A stretch of DNA of 64,000 bases from Pseudobowmanella zhangzhouensis. Lineage in GTDB: Bacteria; Pseudomonadota; Gammaproteobacteria; Enterobacterales; Alteromonadaceae. The stretch covers positions 248,001-312,000 of the forward strand of contig NZ_JBHSYO010000008.1 of assembly GCF_042662685.1 (NCBI RefSeq), read 5' to 3'. The number at the start of each line of letters is the position of its first letter. The stretch's first letter is position 1. Both the position numbers and the translations under genes were made by a program. Of this stretch, positions 35,401-44,800 are shown one piece after another. The notes under the pieces were generated by a model that did no database searches, was not told the origin of the DNA, and saw only the letters and a list, made by a program, of their open reading frames with translations.

Positions 35401-37812
35401 TCAGAATTTGTAAGTCACTGTCAATGATGAGGTGCGACCATTAATGGTTCTGGCGCGAATAATGTCAGATGCCGATGCCGAGCCTTCTTCCGCCTCCGTC
35501 AGTCCTACCGTATCGAACAGATTGTTCACGTTAAGGCTGACCGTCATCGCCGGCGATAAGTTATAAACGGCAAATGCATTTACTTGGGTGTAACCGTCAA
35601 ACTTCAGGTCGTTATTATCCTGCGCGTAAGAATCTGTGGTTCCCACCAGGCTCAAGCCGACTTGGCCTTCACCCAGGTAGTAGCGACCGATTAAAGAGTA
35701 GATAAAATCAGCCTGACGACGAGGTGTGTTGCCTTCCAAATCAGGGCTAAGCGCATCTTTGCTGATACTGGCGTCTGTCCAGGTTACGCTGCCACGCAGG
35801 TCAAAATTATCTGCCGTATATGAGGATTCCAGCTCTAAACCTGTGGCTTTATATTGGCGATCAAAGAATTTTTGGCTGGTCGCCTCAAAGTTTTGCTCTT
35901 CGGTTTTGGCATGGAACAAGGTGGCGAATAACGACAGATTATCCCGACGCCATTTCACCCCAGCCTCTAACTGATCCACCATGTCTACCGCGTCTTCTTT
36001 GGCGACCGTACCATCAGCACGCACTTTACCAAACAACAAACGATCAGCATTGGCGCGACCACCGCGGCTGAGGCGGGCAAATAACGCCGTGTCTTTTTCT
36101 AACTGATAGTTTGCACCCAGTGAATAAGAGGTATAGCTCCAGTCATAATTGACCAGCGAAGGATTCGCGAGGTCGAGACCTGACACACTTTGCTCGGCAA
36201 CAGAGATAACGCCATCGCGATTCATATCCACGGCACTTTGTGCTGCACCACTGTAGAAACCGGACGCATCGCCACTATCATGGCGCACGCTCAAATCCAC
36301 ATTGACATCGCCGAGCTGGGTAGACAATTCCACATATGGGGCGGCAATATCATATTCGGTGTCATAGTTTCGCTGGCAGCAGTTACCCCAGTAAGGCACG
36401 CCATAGGCATACAGCCCGTTTTCCGAATACTCAGTGCCATCAGCACCGACCACATTCAGCAATGCCGCGTTGTCGCCTTTTAATTCGCTAACGTAACTAT
36501 TCCACAACCAGGACATACGGATAGCCTGCGATGCCAGATAATAACCCACCGTGACATCGACCTTTTCAAATGATTTGGACAAGCGCAGATCATTCACCAA
36601 TGAACCGAAATCTTCCATTTCCACATCAAATGTGTGCATACGGATGACGTTACCTGTGCCATTAAAGCTACTGCCGGCATCAGGGCCATTGGCGTAGACC
36701 AACTGCGCACCGTCACCACCAATGCTTTGAGCAACGCTATTACCGGACGCAATCTCAGCAGGGAATGGGGTATTGAAGCGGCCACTCACGTCGGAGAAGC
36801 GGAAGCGGTTTTGCACATCCCAACCATCGGTCAGATCAAATGCCGCCTCAAATCCGATACTGCTGACCTGAGGATGCATACCGTCGCGAATATCGCCACG
36901 GGAAATCTGGTTTTCGCCGTTTAAGCGCAACGTTGACAACAGATAGGCCGACTGCAGCGTGTCCTGTTTAGCATTGTAACCGGCTACCGAATCGCCATTG
37001 GCGTACATTGGCATCGGCATATAACTCACGGAGCGATCATCAAGATATTTGAAATAGGCCCGCACATAACCACTATCAAACTCTTTGGTCACGTTGGCTT
37101 TAATCTGCCCACCGTTGTTACCTTTATAACCCGGATCCCGGGGGCCGGCTCCCTGATGTAAAAATCCGCCCACATGGAATCGCATATCCTTACCCAGTTC
37201 GCCGCCGTACTCAAAGTCAGTGCGGAACGTATCGTAATCCAGGCCAACCGTTGCCGCGACGGATCCACCGTTTTCTTCGCCGGTTTTACTGATCAGGTTA
37301 ATAACCCCACCAGGAGAATTACTGGCGGCGGTACTGGCCGAGCCGCCACGCACCACATCGACCCGGCTAACGGTCGCATCTGCACGTAAAAAGATATCTG
37401 CGTTACCAAAGGCAATATCGCCAAACTGTAAAATCGGTAAACCATCTTCCTGCAAGGTTAAAAATTTCGCGCCACCCGAGGCAACTGGTAAGCCACGAAT
37501 CGCAATATTCGCATTACCCTCGCCACCGGTTGACTCTGAACGTACGCCGGGCAACGAACGGAATATTTCGGCAGTACTGCGCGGTGCCGTAACTTTGATG
37601 TCGTCTTCATTCAGCGCACTAACAGATACACTGGATTGCATGACAGTACGGTTACGCTTGAAGCTACCAGTCACTAATACTCTTTCGAAATCTACTCCTG
37701 AAGATTTCGCCTCTTCTTCAGTCTGAGCTTCCTGCGCTACGGAGGTAATAGGTAAGGCAAACAGTAATGCCACTGCACTGGCCGTTGCTGAATAAGTAAA
37801 ACGTTTCTTCAT
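35401..37812 (-). CDS. TonB-dependent outer-membrane receptor of the sucrose locus
   Basis: 803 residues from ATG 37812 (GGAG 7 nt upstream); an earlier frame start has no support. A signal peptide (MKKRFTYSATAS to SVAQ) is followed by a plug domain (about 40-190, with IAIRGLP and RVDVVRGG) and a 22-strand barrel ending in VTYKF with the C-terminal Phe needed for outer-membrane assembly. It probably imports sucrose or a related oligosaccharide. A perfect CTTAATCGATTAAG palindrome lies 62 bp upstream. Confidence 0.93.
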   Translation of the reverse strand: MKKRFTYSATASAVALLFALPITSVAQEAQTEEEAKSSGVDFERVLVTGSFKRNRTVMQSSVSVSALNEDDIKVTAPRSTAEIFRSLPGVRSESTGGEGNANIAIRGLPVASGGAKFLTLQEDGLPILQFGDIAFGNADIFLRADATVSRVDVVRGGSASTAASNSPGGVINLISKTGEENGGSVAATVGLDYDTFRTDFEYGGELGKDMRFHVGGFLHQGAGPRDPGYKGNNGGQIKANVTKEFDSGYVRAYFKYLDDRSVSYMPMPMYANGDSVAGYNAKQDTLQSAYLLSTLRLNGENQISRGDIRDGMHPQVSSIGFEAAFDLTDGWDVQNRFRFSDVSGRFNTPFPAEIASGNSVAQSIGGDGAQLVYANGPDAGSSFNGTGNVIRMHTFDVEMEDFGSLVNDLRLSKSFEKVDVTVGYYLASQAIRMSWLWNSYVSELKGDNAALLNVVGADGTEYSENGLYAYGVPYWGNCCQRNYDTEYDIAAPYVELSTQLGDVNVDLSVRHDSGDASGFYSGAAQSAVDMNRDGVISVAEQSVSGLDLANPSLVNYDWSYTSYSLGANYQLEKDTALFARLSRGGRANADRLLFGKVRADGTVAKEDAVDMVDQLEAGVKWRRDNLSLFATLFHAKTEEQNFEATSQKFFDRQYKATGLELESSYTADNFDLRGSVTWTDASISKDALSPDLEGNTPRRQADFIYSLIGRYYLGEGQVGLSLVGTTDSYAQDNNDLKFDGYTQVNAFAVYNLSPAMTVSLNVNNLFDTVGLTEAEEGSASASDIIRARTINGRTSSLTVTYKF

Positions 37813-37873
37813 GAGCAATCTCCACTGGAACGGAAAATAGTTAACTGTGTAATTGTTGTGCAAGAATAATTAA

Positions 37874-37887
37874 CTTAATCGATTAAG
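37874..37887. promoter_or_regulatory. LacI-type operator upstream of the TonB receptor gene
   Basis: CTTAATCGATTAAG is a perfect 14-bp palindrome with the central CG typical of LacI-family sites. A near-identical site occurs at 39254-39271 between the permease and phosphorylase genes. Confidence 0.75.
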
Positions 37888-37946
37888 AATGCAAGTGGTA
37901 AATAACAAATTTTTTACATGACATTAAAAATATTTCGAAATGAACG

Positions 37947-39152
37947 CTATGATGCCTGCAGTTGAGCCAGGCGATCTCGAGCGGGTTGCTTCAGCCAGTT
38001 ATACAACATACCGGCAAACAGGCAGGCGGATAATATCGTAGCCAGAATAAAGCCATAACGAACATGCCCAAAGGCGTCGCCAATCAGACCCATGAGTAAC
38101 GGCGCCAGCGCAGCTGAAACTGCGGTAAAGAATAATATCAATCCAGCCACCGAGCCGTGCTGCTGACGGGCAAAACAACTAATTCCTTTGGAATTGAGAG
38201 TCGGATAAATCATCGACATAAACAGTCCGCTAAGGGGCAACAAAAAGATTGCAGCCTCTGTGCCAAATACCATAGCGCCGAGGTAACACAAGAATATGAG
38301 TCCGGTGAACACACAGATTACTGCAGTCCAGCAAAAACGCGCCAGGATCCACACAGCCATAAAGCGTCCGGCGGTGCGCAGCACAAAGAAAATCGTTAAT
38401 GCGTAGGTGGCGAGCCATTCAAACTGGCCCACATAATCAGCCAGCAAGGTCGGCATCCACACAAAAATTGCAACTTCGATGGCGACATACAGGGCGATGG
38501 CCATAGAGAAACCCAGTGCGTAGGGATTGTTGACCAACCTGATAGTGCTTTTAAAACTGGCTGCGTTTTGTTCGTGGCGTACGTACTCGGGGTAGCGTAC
38601 ACGCCACGCCACAATCAGTAACACACTACACAACGCACCGGCCAACAAATACAGCTGCGACCAGTGTGCACCGGTGGCAACCAGATATGTGACCACCGCC
38701 GGACCAACAATAGCGCCGACACCGAAGAAGCCTTCGACCGCGTTCATGGTCCGGGTGTGGGCATGACTGTCCTGACTTATATCACCGATTAGCGCCAATG
38801 CCCCTGTTTTAAACAAACCAATTGCCAGGCCCATCATGGCCAGCAGGCACAGGAACATCCAGAAATACTGACTCAGCATAAAACCGTAACAGGCCACAGC
38901 GAACAAGCCCAGGCCAACTAAAATGACAGGCTTACGCCCCCATGTGTCGGCCAACGAGCCCAAACCTATCCCGCCCACAGCGATGGTGACCATAGTGACA
39001 TAATGGAACGCACCAGCCTGGGTGAGGCTCAAATCAAACTCTTTAACGACTTGTGGAATAATCACGCCAACCGCGTCTGTCGTCATCGCAAATGCAAAAA
39101 ACATTAAATAGGTCATGTACTTAACTGTGTTGTGACGGTTAGCATCACTCAT
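37947..39152 (-). CDS. scrT: MFS sugar permease of the sucrose locus
   Basis: 401 residues from ATG 39152 (GGAG 6 nt upstream). Twelve hydrophobic segments and the MFS loop 2-3 motif GSLADTWGRKP are seen. Placement between the receptor and the divergent sucrose phosphorylase suggests it moves sucrose across the inner membrane by proton symport. It shares the divergent operator region at 39254-39271 with the phosphorylase gene. Confidence 0.86.
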   Translation of the reverse strand: MSDANRHNTVKYMTYLMFFAFAMTTDAVGVIIPQVVKEFDLSLTQAGAFHYVTMVTIAVGGIGLGSLADTWGRKPVILVGLGLFAVACYGFMLSQYFWMFLCLLAMMGLAIGLFKTGALALIGDISQDSHAHTRTMNAVEGFFGVGAIVGPAVVTYLVATGAHWSQLYLLAGALCSVLLIVAWRVRYPEYVRHEQNAASFKSTIRLVNNPYALGFSMAIALYVAIEVAIFVWMPTLLADYVGQFEWLATYALTIFFVLRTAGRFMAVWILARFCWTAVICVFTGLIFLCYLGAMVFGTEAAIFLLPLSGLFMSMIYPTLNSKGISCFARQQHGSVAGLILFFTAVSAALAPLLMGLIGDAFGHVRYGFILATILSACLFAGMLYNWLKQPARDRLAQLQAS

Positions 39153-39253
39153 AATTCGCTCCTGACGCTTTTGGCATGTCCGCATACGGATGACATTTTT
39201 GTATCGCTGCAGAGGTTAGCACTTGATTAAATGTTAATTCTAGGTAAACATAT

Positions 39254-39271
39254 ATCTTAATCGTTTAAGAT
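39254..39271. promoter_or_regulatory. LacI-type operator in the divergent permease/phosphorylase promoter region
   Basis: ATCTTAATCGTTTAAGAT is an 18-bp palindrome with one mismatched pair and a central CG. It matches the operator at 37874-37887 in its TTAATCG core, and lies 21 nt before the phosphorylase start. Confidence 0.75.
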
Positions 39272-39291
39272 TCAATCTTGGAGTGAGCCGC

Positions 39292-40770
39292 ATGTCGGTA
39301 AAAAATCAGGTACAACTTATTACCTATGTAGATCGTCTCAGCGGCGGCGACCTGAGCATGCTTGGCGAATTACTCCAGCAAGAGCTGAAAGACTTATTCA
39401 GCGGCGTGCACCTGCTGCCATTTTACCATCCCATCGACGGCGAAGACGCCGGCTTCGATCCGATTGATCACACTCAGGTCGATGGGCGACTGGGTAACTG
39501 GCAGGATGTAAGGCGTATCGGCGAACGCTTTGACATTATGGCGGATCTGATTGTGAATCATATGTCGGCAAAATCTCCGCAATTTCAGGATGTACTGGCA
39601 AATGGGCAAGCTTCGCCTTATTGGTCGTTGTTCCTGACTCGCGATAAAGTGTTTGCCGCCCATGATGAAGCGCTCATTAACAAAATTTACCGGCCGAGAC
39701 CGACACCGTGTTTTACCGATATTCAGTTAAAAGATGGCCAAACGGTGCCGTTTTGGACCACCTTTACCAGCAACCAGATTGATATCGATGTGCATTCTGA
39801 CGCCGGTCAGGCCTATCTGGACGGCATTTTACGCACATTTGCCGACAACAATATCGATCTTATCCGTCTGGATGCGGCGGGCTATGCGATTAAAAAAGCC
39901 GGCACGCGCTGCTTTATGCAGGAAGAAACCTTTGAATTTATTGCCACCCTGTCAGAGCGTGCGAAACAGCTCGGCATGCAATGTTTGGTTGAGATACACA
40001 GTCATTATCAAACCCAGGTCGATATCGCTAAACGCTGTGATCTGGTTTACGACTTCGCGCTGCCACCGCTGGTCTTACATAGCCTGTTTAGTCACGACTT
40101 CACCGCGCTGGGTAAATGGCTGGCAATTGCGCCGCATAATTGTATCAGCGTGCTGGATACCCATGATGGCATTGGCATTATTGATGCCGGCCCAGATGGC
40201 GATAAGGCTGGTTTACTGACGCCCGCACAAATTGATCAATTGGTAGAGACTATTCATAGCAACAGCGCGCACCAGAGCCGTCAGGCGACCGGCGCAGCGG
40301 CCAGCAATGTGGATCTCTATCAGGTAAATTGTACCTACTACGATGCTTTAGGGCAGGATGATCTGGCCTACCTGATCGCACGTGCGATTCAATTTTTTAG
40401 TCCGGGGATCCCTCAGGTTTACTATGCCGGTCTGTTAGCGATTCCCAATGATATGGATCTGCTGTCACGCAGCAATGTAGGACGGGATATTAACCGGCCG
40501 TATCTGGATCGTGAAAAAGTGCGCGCGGCGTTACAAAAGCCGGTGGTTAAAGCCTTATGCCAGCTGATTGAGTTACGTAATCGACTGACATGCTTTAATG
40601 GCGAATTCAGCGCCGTGGCTGAGGGTGGCTGCCTGACACTAAGCTGGCAAAGCGCGACGTCTTCGGCAAAATTACATATCGATGCCACCAACAGACTTAG
40701 CGCCAGCATAGCTGTAACGGAAGATGGCGATACGCAGGAAATTATTCTGGCCGACTGGCTGGGTGTTTAG
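39292..40770 (+). CDS. scrP: Sucrose phosphorylase (GH13 subfamily 18)
   Basis: 492 residues from ATG 39292 (GGAG 8 nt upstream; the GTG at 39283 is less likely). It converts sucrose and phosphate to alpha-glucose-1-phosphate and fructose. The sequence resembles Bifidobacterium sucrose phosphorylase closely: nucleophile Asp194 (IRLDAAGYA), acid/base Glu234 (LVEIHSHY), His291-Asp292 (LDTHDGIG), GFDPIDHT and the QVNCTYY loop. Being phosphorolytic, it saves one ATP over hydrolysis. It ends with a 4-nt overlap with the convergent LacI gene. Confidence 0.93.
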   Translation: MSVKNQVQLITYVDRLSGGDLSMLGELLQQELKDLFSGVHLLPFYHPIDGEDAGFDPIDHTQVDGRLGNWQDVRRIGERFDIMADLIVNHMSAKSPQFQDVLANGQASPYWSLFLTRDKVFAAHDEALINKIYRPRPTPCFTDIQLKDGQTVPFWTTFTSNQIDIDVHSDAGQAYLDGILRTFADNNIDLIRLDAAGYAIKKAGTRCFMQEETFEFIATLSERAKQLGMQCLVEIHSHYQTQVDIAKRCDLVYDFALPPLVLHSLFSHDFTALGKWLAIAPHNCISVLDTHDGIGIIDAGPDGDKAGLLTPAQIDQLVETIHSNSAHQSRQATGAAASNVDLYQVNCTYYDALGQDDLAYLIARAIQFFSPGIPQVYYAGLLAIPNDMDLLSRSNVGRDINRPYLDREKVRAALQKPVVKALCQLIELRNRLTCFNGEFSAVAEGGCLTLSWQSATSSAKLHIDATNRLSASIAVTEDGDTQEIILADWLGV

Positions 40771-41795
40771 CTGCTTTCACCCTGAATGATCTCATAATTC
40801 AGATTCAGGCTTGCTGTGTCGCCACTTAAAAATAATTTGGCAGCACGGCGGCCTTTTTCATCACTATATTGATGCACTGTGGTAAGTGTTGGGTGAAAAC
40901 GGCGGGTCTCTTCGATGCCATCAAAGCCGACAACTTTTACATCTTCGGGAATACGCAGACCCATTTGTAACGCTTCACGCATTGCCGATAGCGCGATGAT
41001 ATCACTCATACACAACAACACATCAGGGCGCGGGTTGGTCGACAATGCTTCCCTGGCTGCGATAGCAGCATAATGTTGGTTACTCTCCGGAATATGCCAG
41101 ATACGATCATTACCGATAGCGATATGATTTTCCTGCAGCGCCTGCATGTAACCGTCAAGACGACGGTGGGCAATCGAAGTGTTCGCATCCAGTAATTCAC
41201 TGTCGTACACACGACAGGTGAATTTAGAGTCAATCAAACGCAAACCAAGAATGGCAGGATTTTTCACCCCTTGTTTCAACACATTTTGCGCCACCTCAAA
41301 CGCGGCACGCTGGTTATCGATATTTACCGATGGCTTGCCCTGGATATCGAAGTCAACGGTGACCACTTTTTTGTCCAGCTTGGCTAATTGATCGCGCAAT
41401 TTGGCGTTGCGAGGGCCGCCGTAGCAAATAAAGCCGTCAACAAAGTCAACTACCTCATGCACTGAGTCACTGCTCCCCGAAAACAACAGCAGGTTAGTTT
41501 GGGTCTCTTTTAATCCCTCGGCGACACCTTTGATAAACTGACTGGCAACCGGGTCGGTCACCATATACTCAAGGCTGTCAGGCAGCACCAGCGCGATGAT
41601 ATTAAAATGACCTTTGCGCAGCGAACTGGCAGCTTTGTTAGGGCCGTAGTAACCCATATCGCTGCATGCCTGCAATATTTCTTCACGGCGTTTGGCCGAG
41701 AGTTGATCGGGACGATTGAAGGCATTAGAGATAGTGGCAACTGAAACGCCCAGAGCGTCAGCAACCGTTTTCAGGGTTAGTTTGCCATTAGGCAT
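40767..41795 (-). CDS. scrR: LacI-family repressor of the sucrose locus
   Basis: 342 residues. An N-terminal helix-turn-helix and hinge (LKTVADALGVSVATISNAFN) precede a periplasmic-binding-protein-like sensor domain with DVLLCMSDIIALSAM and EDVKVVGFDG. It should bind the two TTAATCG palindromes in this locus and be released by sucrose or a derivative. AGGA lies 7 nt before the ATG. An 8-bp inverted repeat sits 15-38 nt upstream of its own start. Confidence 0.9.
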   Translation of the reverse strand: MPNGKLTLKTVADALGVSVATISNAFNRPDQLSAKRREEILQACSDMGYYGPNKAASSLRKGHFNIIALVLPDSLEYMVTDPVASQFIKGVAEGLKETQTNLLLFSGSSDSVHEVVDFVDGFICYGGPRNAKLRDQLAKLDKKVVTVDFDIQGKPSVNIDNQRAAFEVAQNVLKQGVKNPAILGLRLIDSKFTCRVYDSELLDANTSIAHRRLDGYMQALQENHIAIGNDRIWHIPESNQHYAAIAAREALSTNPRPDVLLCMSDIIALSAMREALQMGLRIPEDVKVVGFDGIEETRRFHPTLTTVHQYSDEKGRRAAKLFLSGDTASLNLNYEIIQGESS

Positions 41796-41809
41796 ATGAG
41801 TATCCTTGG

Positions 41810-41833
41810 GGTGAACCTAACCTATGGTTCACC
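41810..41833. promoter_or_regulatory. Inverted repeat upstream of the LacI-family gene
   Basis: GGTGAACC and GGTTCACC form a perfect 8-bp inverted repeat with an 8-bp spacer, 15 nt before the repressor start. It does not resemble the TTAATCG sites, so it is either a separate operator or a 5'-leader hairpin close to the ribosome site. Confidence 0.5.
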
Positions 41834-41878
41834 GTGCACTGCGAGAATACTCAGAGTAGAGCAGATTTTAGGCTTAAG

Positions 41879-42223
41879 TTAAATACTGAATGACGAGCCA
41901 CAGCCACAGGTTGTCGTCGCATTGGGGTTATTTACCTTAAAACGGCTACCTTCCAGTCCTTCGGTATAGTCAACTTCACCACCCACCAGGTATTGCAGAC
42001 TCATCGGGTCAACCACCAGCGTCACGCCCTGCTTTTCGATGGTCATATCGCCTTCGTTAACCTTTTCGTCGAAGGTAAAACCGTACTGGAAACCTGAACA
42101 ACCACCGCCTGTCACAAATACGCGTAATTTCAGATTCGGATTTTCCTCTTCATCAATCAACGCCAGCACTTTGCGTGCAGCTGCATCAGTAAACTCAATT
42201 GGCATGGCCATTTCAACAGTCAT
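41879..42223 (-). CDS. erpA: Iron-sulfur cluster insertion protein ErpA
   Basis: 114 residues from ATG 42223 (GGAG 5 nt upstream). An A-type carrier with the three conserved cysteines Cys42 (GGGCSGF), Cys106 and Cys108 (CGCGSSF). It passes Fe-S clusters to apo-enzymes such as those of isoprenoid synthesis. A good sigma70 promoter and a hairpin at the expected transcript 5' end lie upstream. Confidence 0.96.
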   Translation of the reverse strand: MTVEMAMPIEFTDAAARKVLALIDEEENPNLKLRVFVTGGGCSGFQYGFTFDEKVNEGDMTIEKQGVTLVVDPMSLQYLVGGEVDYTEGLEGSRFKVNNPNATTTCGCGSSFSI

Positions 42224-42241
42224 AATGTCTCCGGTACAAAT

Positions 42242-42260
42242 CGACCCCATTCAGGGGTCG
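42242..42260 (-). promoter_or_regulatory. Hairpin at the predicted 5' end of erpA mRNA
   Basis: CGACCCC and GGGGTCG form a perfect 7-bp stem with a 5-base loop, at or next to the expected transcription start (near 42257) of the promoter at 42264-42292. A stem at the extreme 5' end can protect an mRNA from decay. Confidence 0.5.
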
Positions 42261-42263
42261 CGA

Positions 42264-42292
42264 ATTATCTAATACCCGAGTAATTTGGTCAA
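42264..42292 (-). promoter_or_regulatory. Sigma70 promoter of erpA
   Basis: On the minus strand TTGACC (42292-42287) and GATAAT (42269-42264) are exactly 17 nt apart, 5 of 6 matches each. Confidence 0.72.
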
Positions 42293-42316
42293 GAAATCCT
42301 CTCGGTAAAACCGCAA

Positions 42317-43030
42317 TTACCCGCTGATGACATCCATACTGGTCAAACGCCAGTTAAAAGTGCGCTCATAACTGGCCTGTTTACTGCCCTTGCTGGTTAA
42401 TCTGGCCTGCACTTCAAAACGATCCGGGGTAAAGCCGTCAGGTAACTGGAAGTCCGCTTTAAGCACTTCAAAATAGCGGAACTCAAAATTCATTGCATCC
42501 AATCCCAGTTGATCCATGCCTAGCGTCACCGCCTGACCATTCTGACTGCCTTTGAGATACAGTTTGATACTGCCTTTTACGAAGGTTTTTCGACGTTCTT
42601 GTTGCATCAGAACCATGGCCATATGGTAACGACCAGGGGTGGACATCGACTCAATATCCAGACTGTCGATAACAAAGCCATCTTCATTCAGTTCAGGCGC
42701 CATGACTTTTTGGTAAAACGACAATTCCTGACGGATTTGCTGAGATTCCTCAATCGCATTTTGCAAGTCTCGCTGCGCCTGTTGGTTAGCGCGCTTTTCG
42801 ATTTCTAATTCCACGCCAATAATATTCAGACGGCGCTGTAACTGATTATTCTCCTGATTCAGCTGATTCAGGCTGTTTTGCTGGGTCTCGAGTTTGGCTG
42901 AAACCAAATCTGTAACCCCGTAACCCAGACCAAATCCGGCAGCGACAGCGATGGCAAACAGGCTAATCACGCGCAGATAGAACGTCGCCAGTCCCCACTT
43001 ATCCTTGAATTGCTGCAAATATTCCGACAA
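42317..43030 (-). CDS. DUF6776-family membrane-anchored coiled-coil protein
   Basis: 237 residues. One N-terminal membrane segment (about 18-40) is followed by a coiled coil (about 45-110) rich in Gln, Asn and Glu, then a beta-rich domain (about 115-235). It fits DUF6776 proteins of gammaproteobacteria, with no known function. The topology implies a periplasmic C-terminal domain. It reads toward erpA, whose own promoter lies between the two genes. Confidence 0.72.
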   Translation of the reverse strand: MSEYLQQFKDKWGLATFYLRVISLFAIAVAAGFGLGYGVTDLVSAKLETQQNSLNQLNQENNQLQRRLNIIGVELEIEKRANQQAQRDLQNAIEESQQIRQELSFYQKVMAPELNEDGFVIDSLDIESMSTPGRYHMAMVLMQQERRKTFVKGSIKLYLKGSQNGQAVTLGMDQLGLDAMNFEFRYFEVLKADFQLPDGFTPDRFEVQARLTSKGSKQASYERTFNWRLTSMDVISG

Positions 43031-43115
43031 ATGCTCTACCTCAAATTTTAAAAGCCATTAAATACAATAACTTGTGATAAGCTTACCTATCATTTCCGCT
43101 TATTATGCCATTGCC

Positions 43116-44798
43116 ATGCAATTGGACAAACTGCGATACGAACTGGCGCATCCGCGCACTTCTGTACAACTGTGCCTGCTCGGTATTGTCGCGGGTGTTA
43201 TCGCTGCGCTATTGATCACCCTGCTGCGCCTGTGTGTGGAAGGGATTCAATTACTGATCCTGACGGTACCAGATAATTTTAGTTTGCTCGACCCGCGCCA
43301 TCGTTTTCTGCTGCCGTCACTGGCGGCCATGCTTATTTTATTCGTTGCATGGCTGACAGGTTTTCGCCATTACCGGCTCGGCATTCCGTTCGTTATTCAC
43401 CGGGTGAAAACCTTCTATGGTCTGATGCCGCTGCGCACAACGATTAACCAATTTTTCGGCGGCATGCTGGCGTTGGCCTGCGGATTTTCAGTCGGACGAG
43501 AGGGGCCGGCTGTGCACTTAGGCGCGGCCGGCAGCAGTTTTGTCGGTGATAGACTAAAACTGCCGTTTAACAGCATACGTATTTTGGCTGGATGTGGTGT
43601 CGCTGCAGGCATTTCCGCCACCTTTAACACCCCCTTTGCCGCCGTGATTTTTGTTATGGAAGTCGTGCTGCGTGAATACAAAATCCACGTTTTTATACCC
43701 GTAATGCTGGCCGCCGCAGTGGGTTCACTGTTAACCACGCTGGTATTTGGTGAGGTGCATGAGATGGCGTTCCTGCGCTGGGTGGCGTTAGAACCCTGGA
43801 TGTACTTATTGCTGATATTTTTTGGTGTGGGTATGGGCGGATTAGCCGCCCTGTTTAATCATCAGCTAATGAAGACAATCGAATTCTTCAGCCGTTTTAA
43901 TATGGCGACCCGCTTATTACTGGCTGGATTTATCACGGGTTGCATTGGCTTTGTGCTGCCTGAAGCCATGGGCTCAGGCCTGACGGCTATTGATGTGGTC
44001 ATCGACAACCCACACAATGTTACCCTGCTTATCGCCCTGCTATTTGGTAAGTTACTACTCACTATTATTGCGATCGGCCTTGGTATACCTGGCGGGGTAA
44101 TCGGCCCCATATTCGGCCTCGGCGTAATCGGCGGGGCATTATTTTTACTGCCCTTGAATTTATTGCTGGAAGACGCCGATCAGTTTACTGGCAGCTTTGG
44201 CCTGCTTGGCATGGCAGGTATGTTTACTGCAGTGTTACACGCTCCATTGGCGGCATTATCTGCGGTAATGGAATTATCTTTTAATCCCAATGTCATTCTG
44301 CCTGCCATGCTGGTGATTGTGCCGGCCTATGTGACCTCCACACAGTTTTTAAATAACAGTTCGGTGTTTATTCGCCAGTTACAGTTTCAACAACTGCCGT
44401 ATCAGACCACGCCAGTGCGCGAACATCTGCAAAAAACCGGGGTAATCGCGGTAATGCAAGCAGATATCCAGATTTTTGCAGATAGCAATCAACAACAAAT
44501 CATGCAATTTATGGAACACGCGCCGCAGAAACTGGTGGTGCTGCGTATTGCCGGAGAAGATGGGCCAGAGTTTCAGCTTGCACAATGGGATATCAGCCTC
44601 AGTGGCGAAGACAGCCGACCGGTCAGTTACACAACGATGCAAGGGGTCAGCGCTCAGGCTACCTTGTCAGAGGTTTACGATATTTTGCAGGCCAGCAGAA
44701 ATGGCGCGGTTTATGTGTATCAACAGGATCAGAATCAACTGATTGGCGTTGTCACCTGGAGTACACTACGCGGGCATTTACATAAACAGGAATATTAG
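43116..44798 (+). CDS. ClC-family chloride channel/transporter with C-terminal CBS-like region
   Basis: 560 residues from ATG 43116; a GTG at 43074 would add 14 residues and neither has a clear ribosome site. About ten membrane helices follow the ClC plan, with the gating glutamate Glu129 in GREGP, and GIPGG/GMFTAVLHAPL motifs for anion coordination. The last 140 residues are soluble and CBS-like (LSEVYDILQASRNGAVYVY). It exchanges or conducts chloride across the inner membrane. hemJ starts 3 nt after it. Confidence 0.9.
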   Translation: MQLDKLRYELAHPRTSVQLCLLGIVAGVIAALLITLLRLCVEGIQLLILTVPDNFSLLDPRHRFLLPSLAAMLILFVAWLTGFRHYRLGIPFVIHRVKTFYGLMPLRTTINQFFGGMLALACGFSVGREGPAVHLGAAGSSFVGDRLKLPFNSIRILAGCGVAAGISATFNTPFAAVIFVMEVVLREYKIHVFIPVMLAAAVGSLLTTLVFGEVHEMAFLRWVALEPWMYLLLIFFGVGMGGLAALFNHQLMKTIEFFSRFNMATRLLLAGFITGCIGFVLPEAMGSGLTAIDVVIDNPHNVTLLIALLFGKLLLTIIAIGLGIPGGVIGPIFGLGVIGGALFLLPLNLLLEDADQFTGSFGLLGMAGMFTAVLHAPLAALSAVMELSFNPNVILPAMLVIVPAYVTSTQFLNNSSVFIRQLQFQQLPYQTTPVREHLQKTGVIAVMQADIQIFADSNQQQIMQFMEHAPQKLVVLRIAGEDGPEFQLAQWDISLSGEDSRPVSYTTMQGVSAQATLSEVYDILQASRNGAVYVYQQDQNQLIGVVTWSTLRGHLHKQEY

Positions 44799-44800
44799 TC

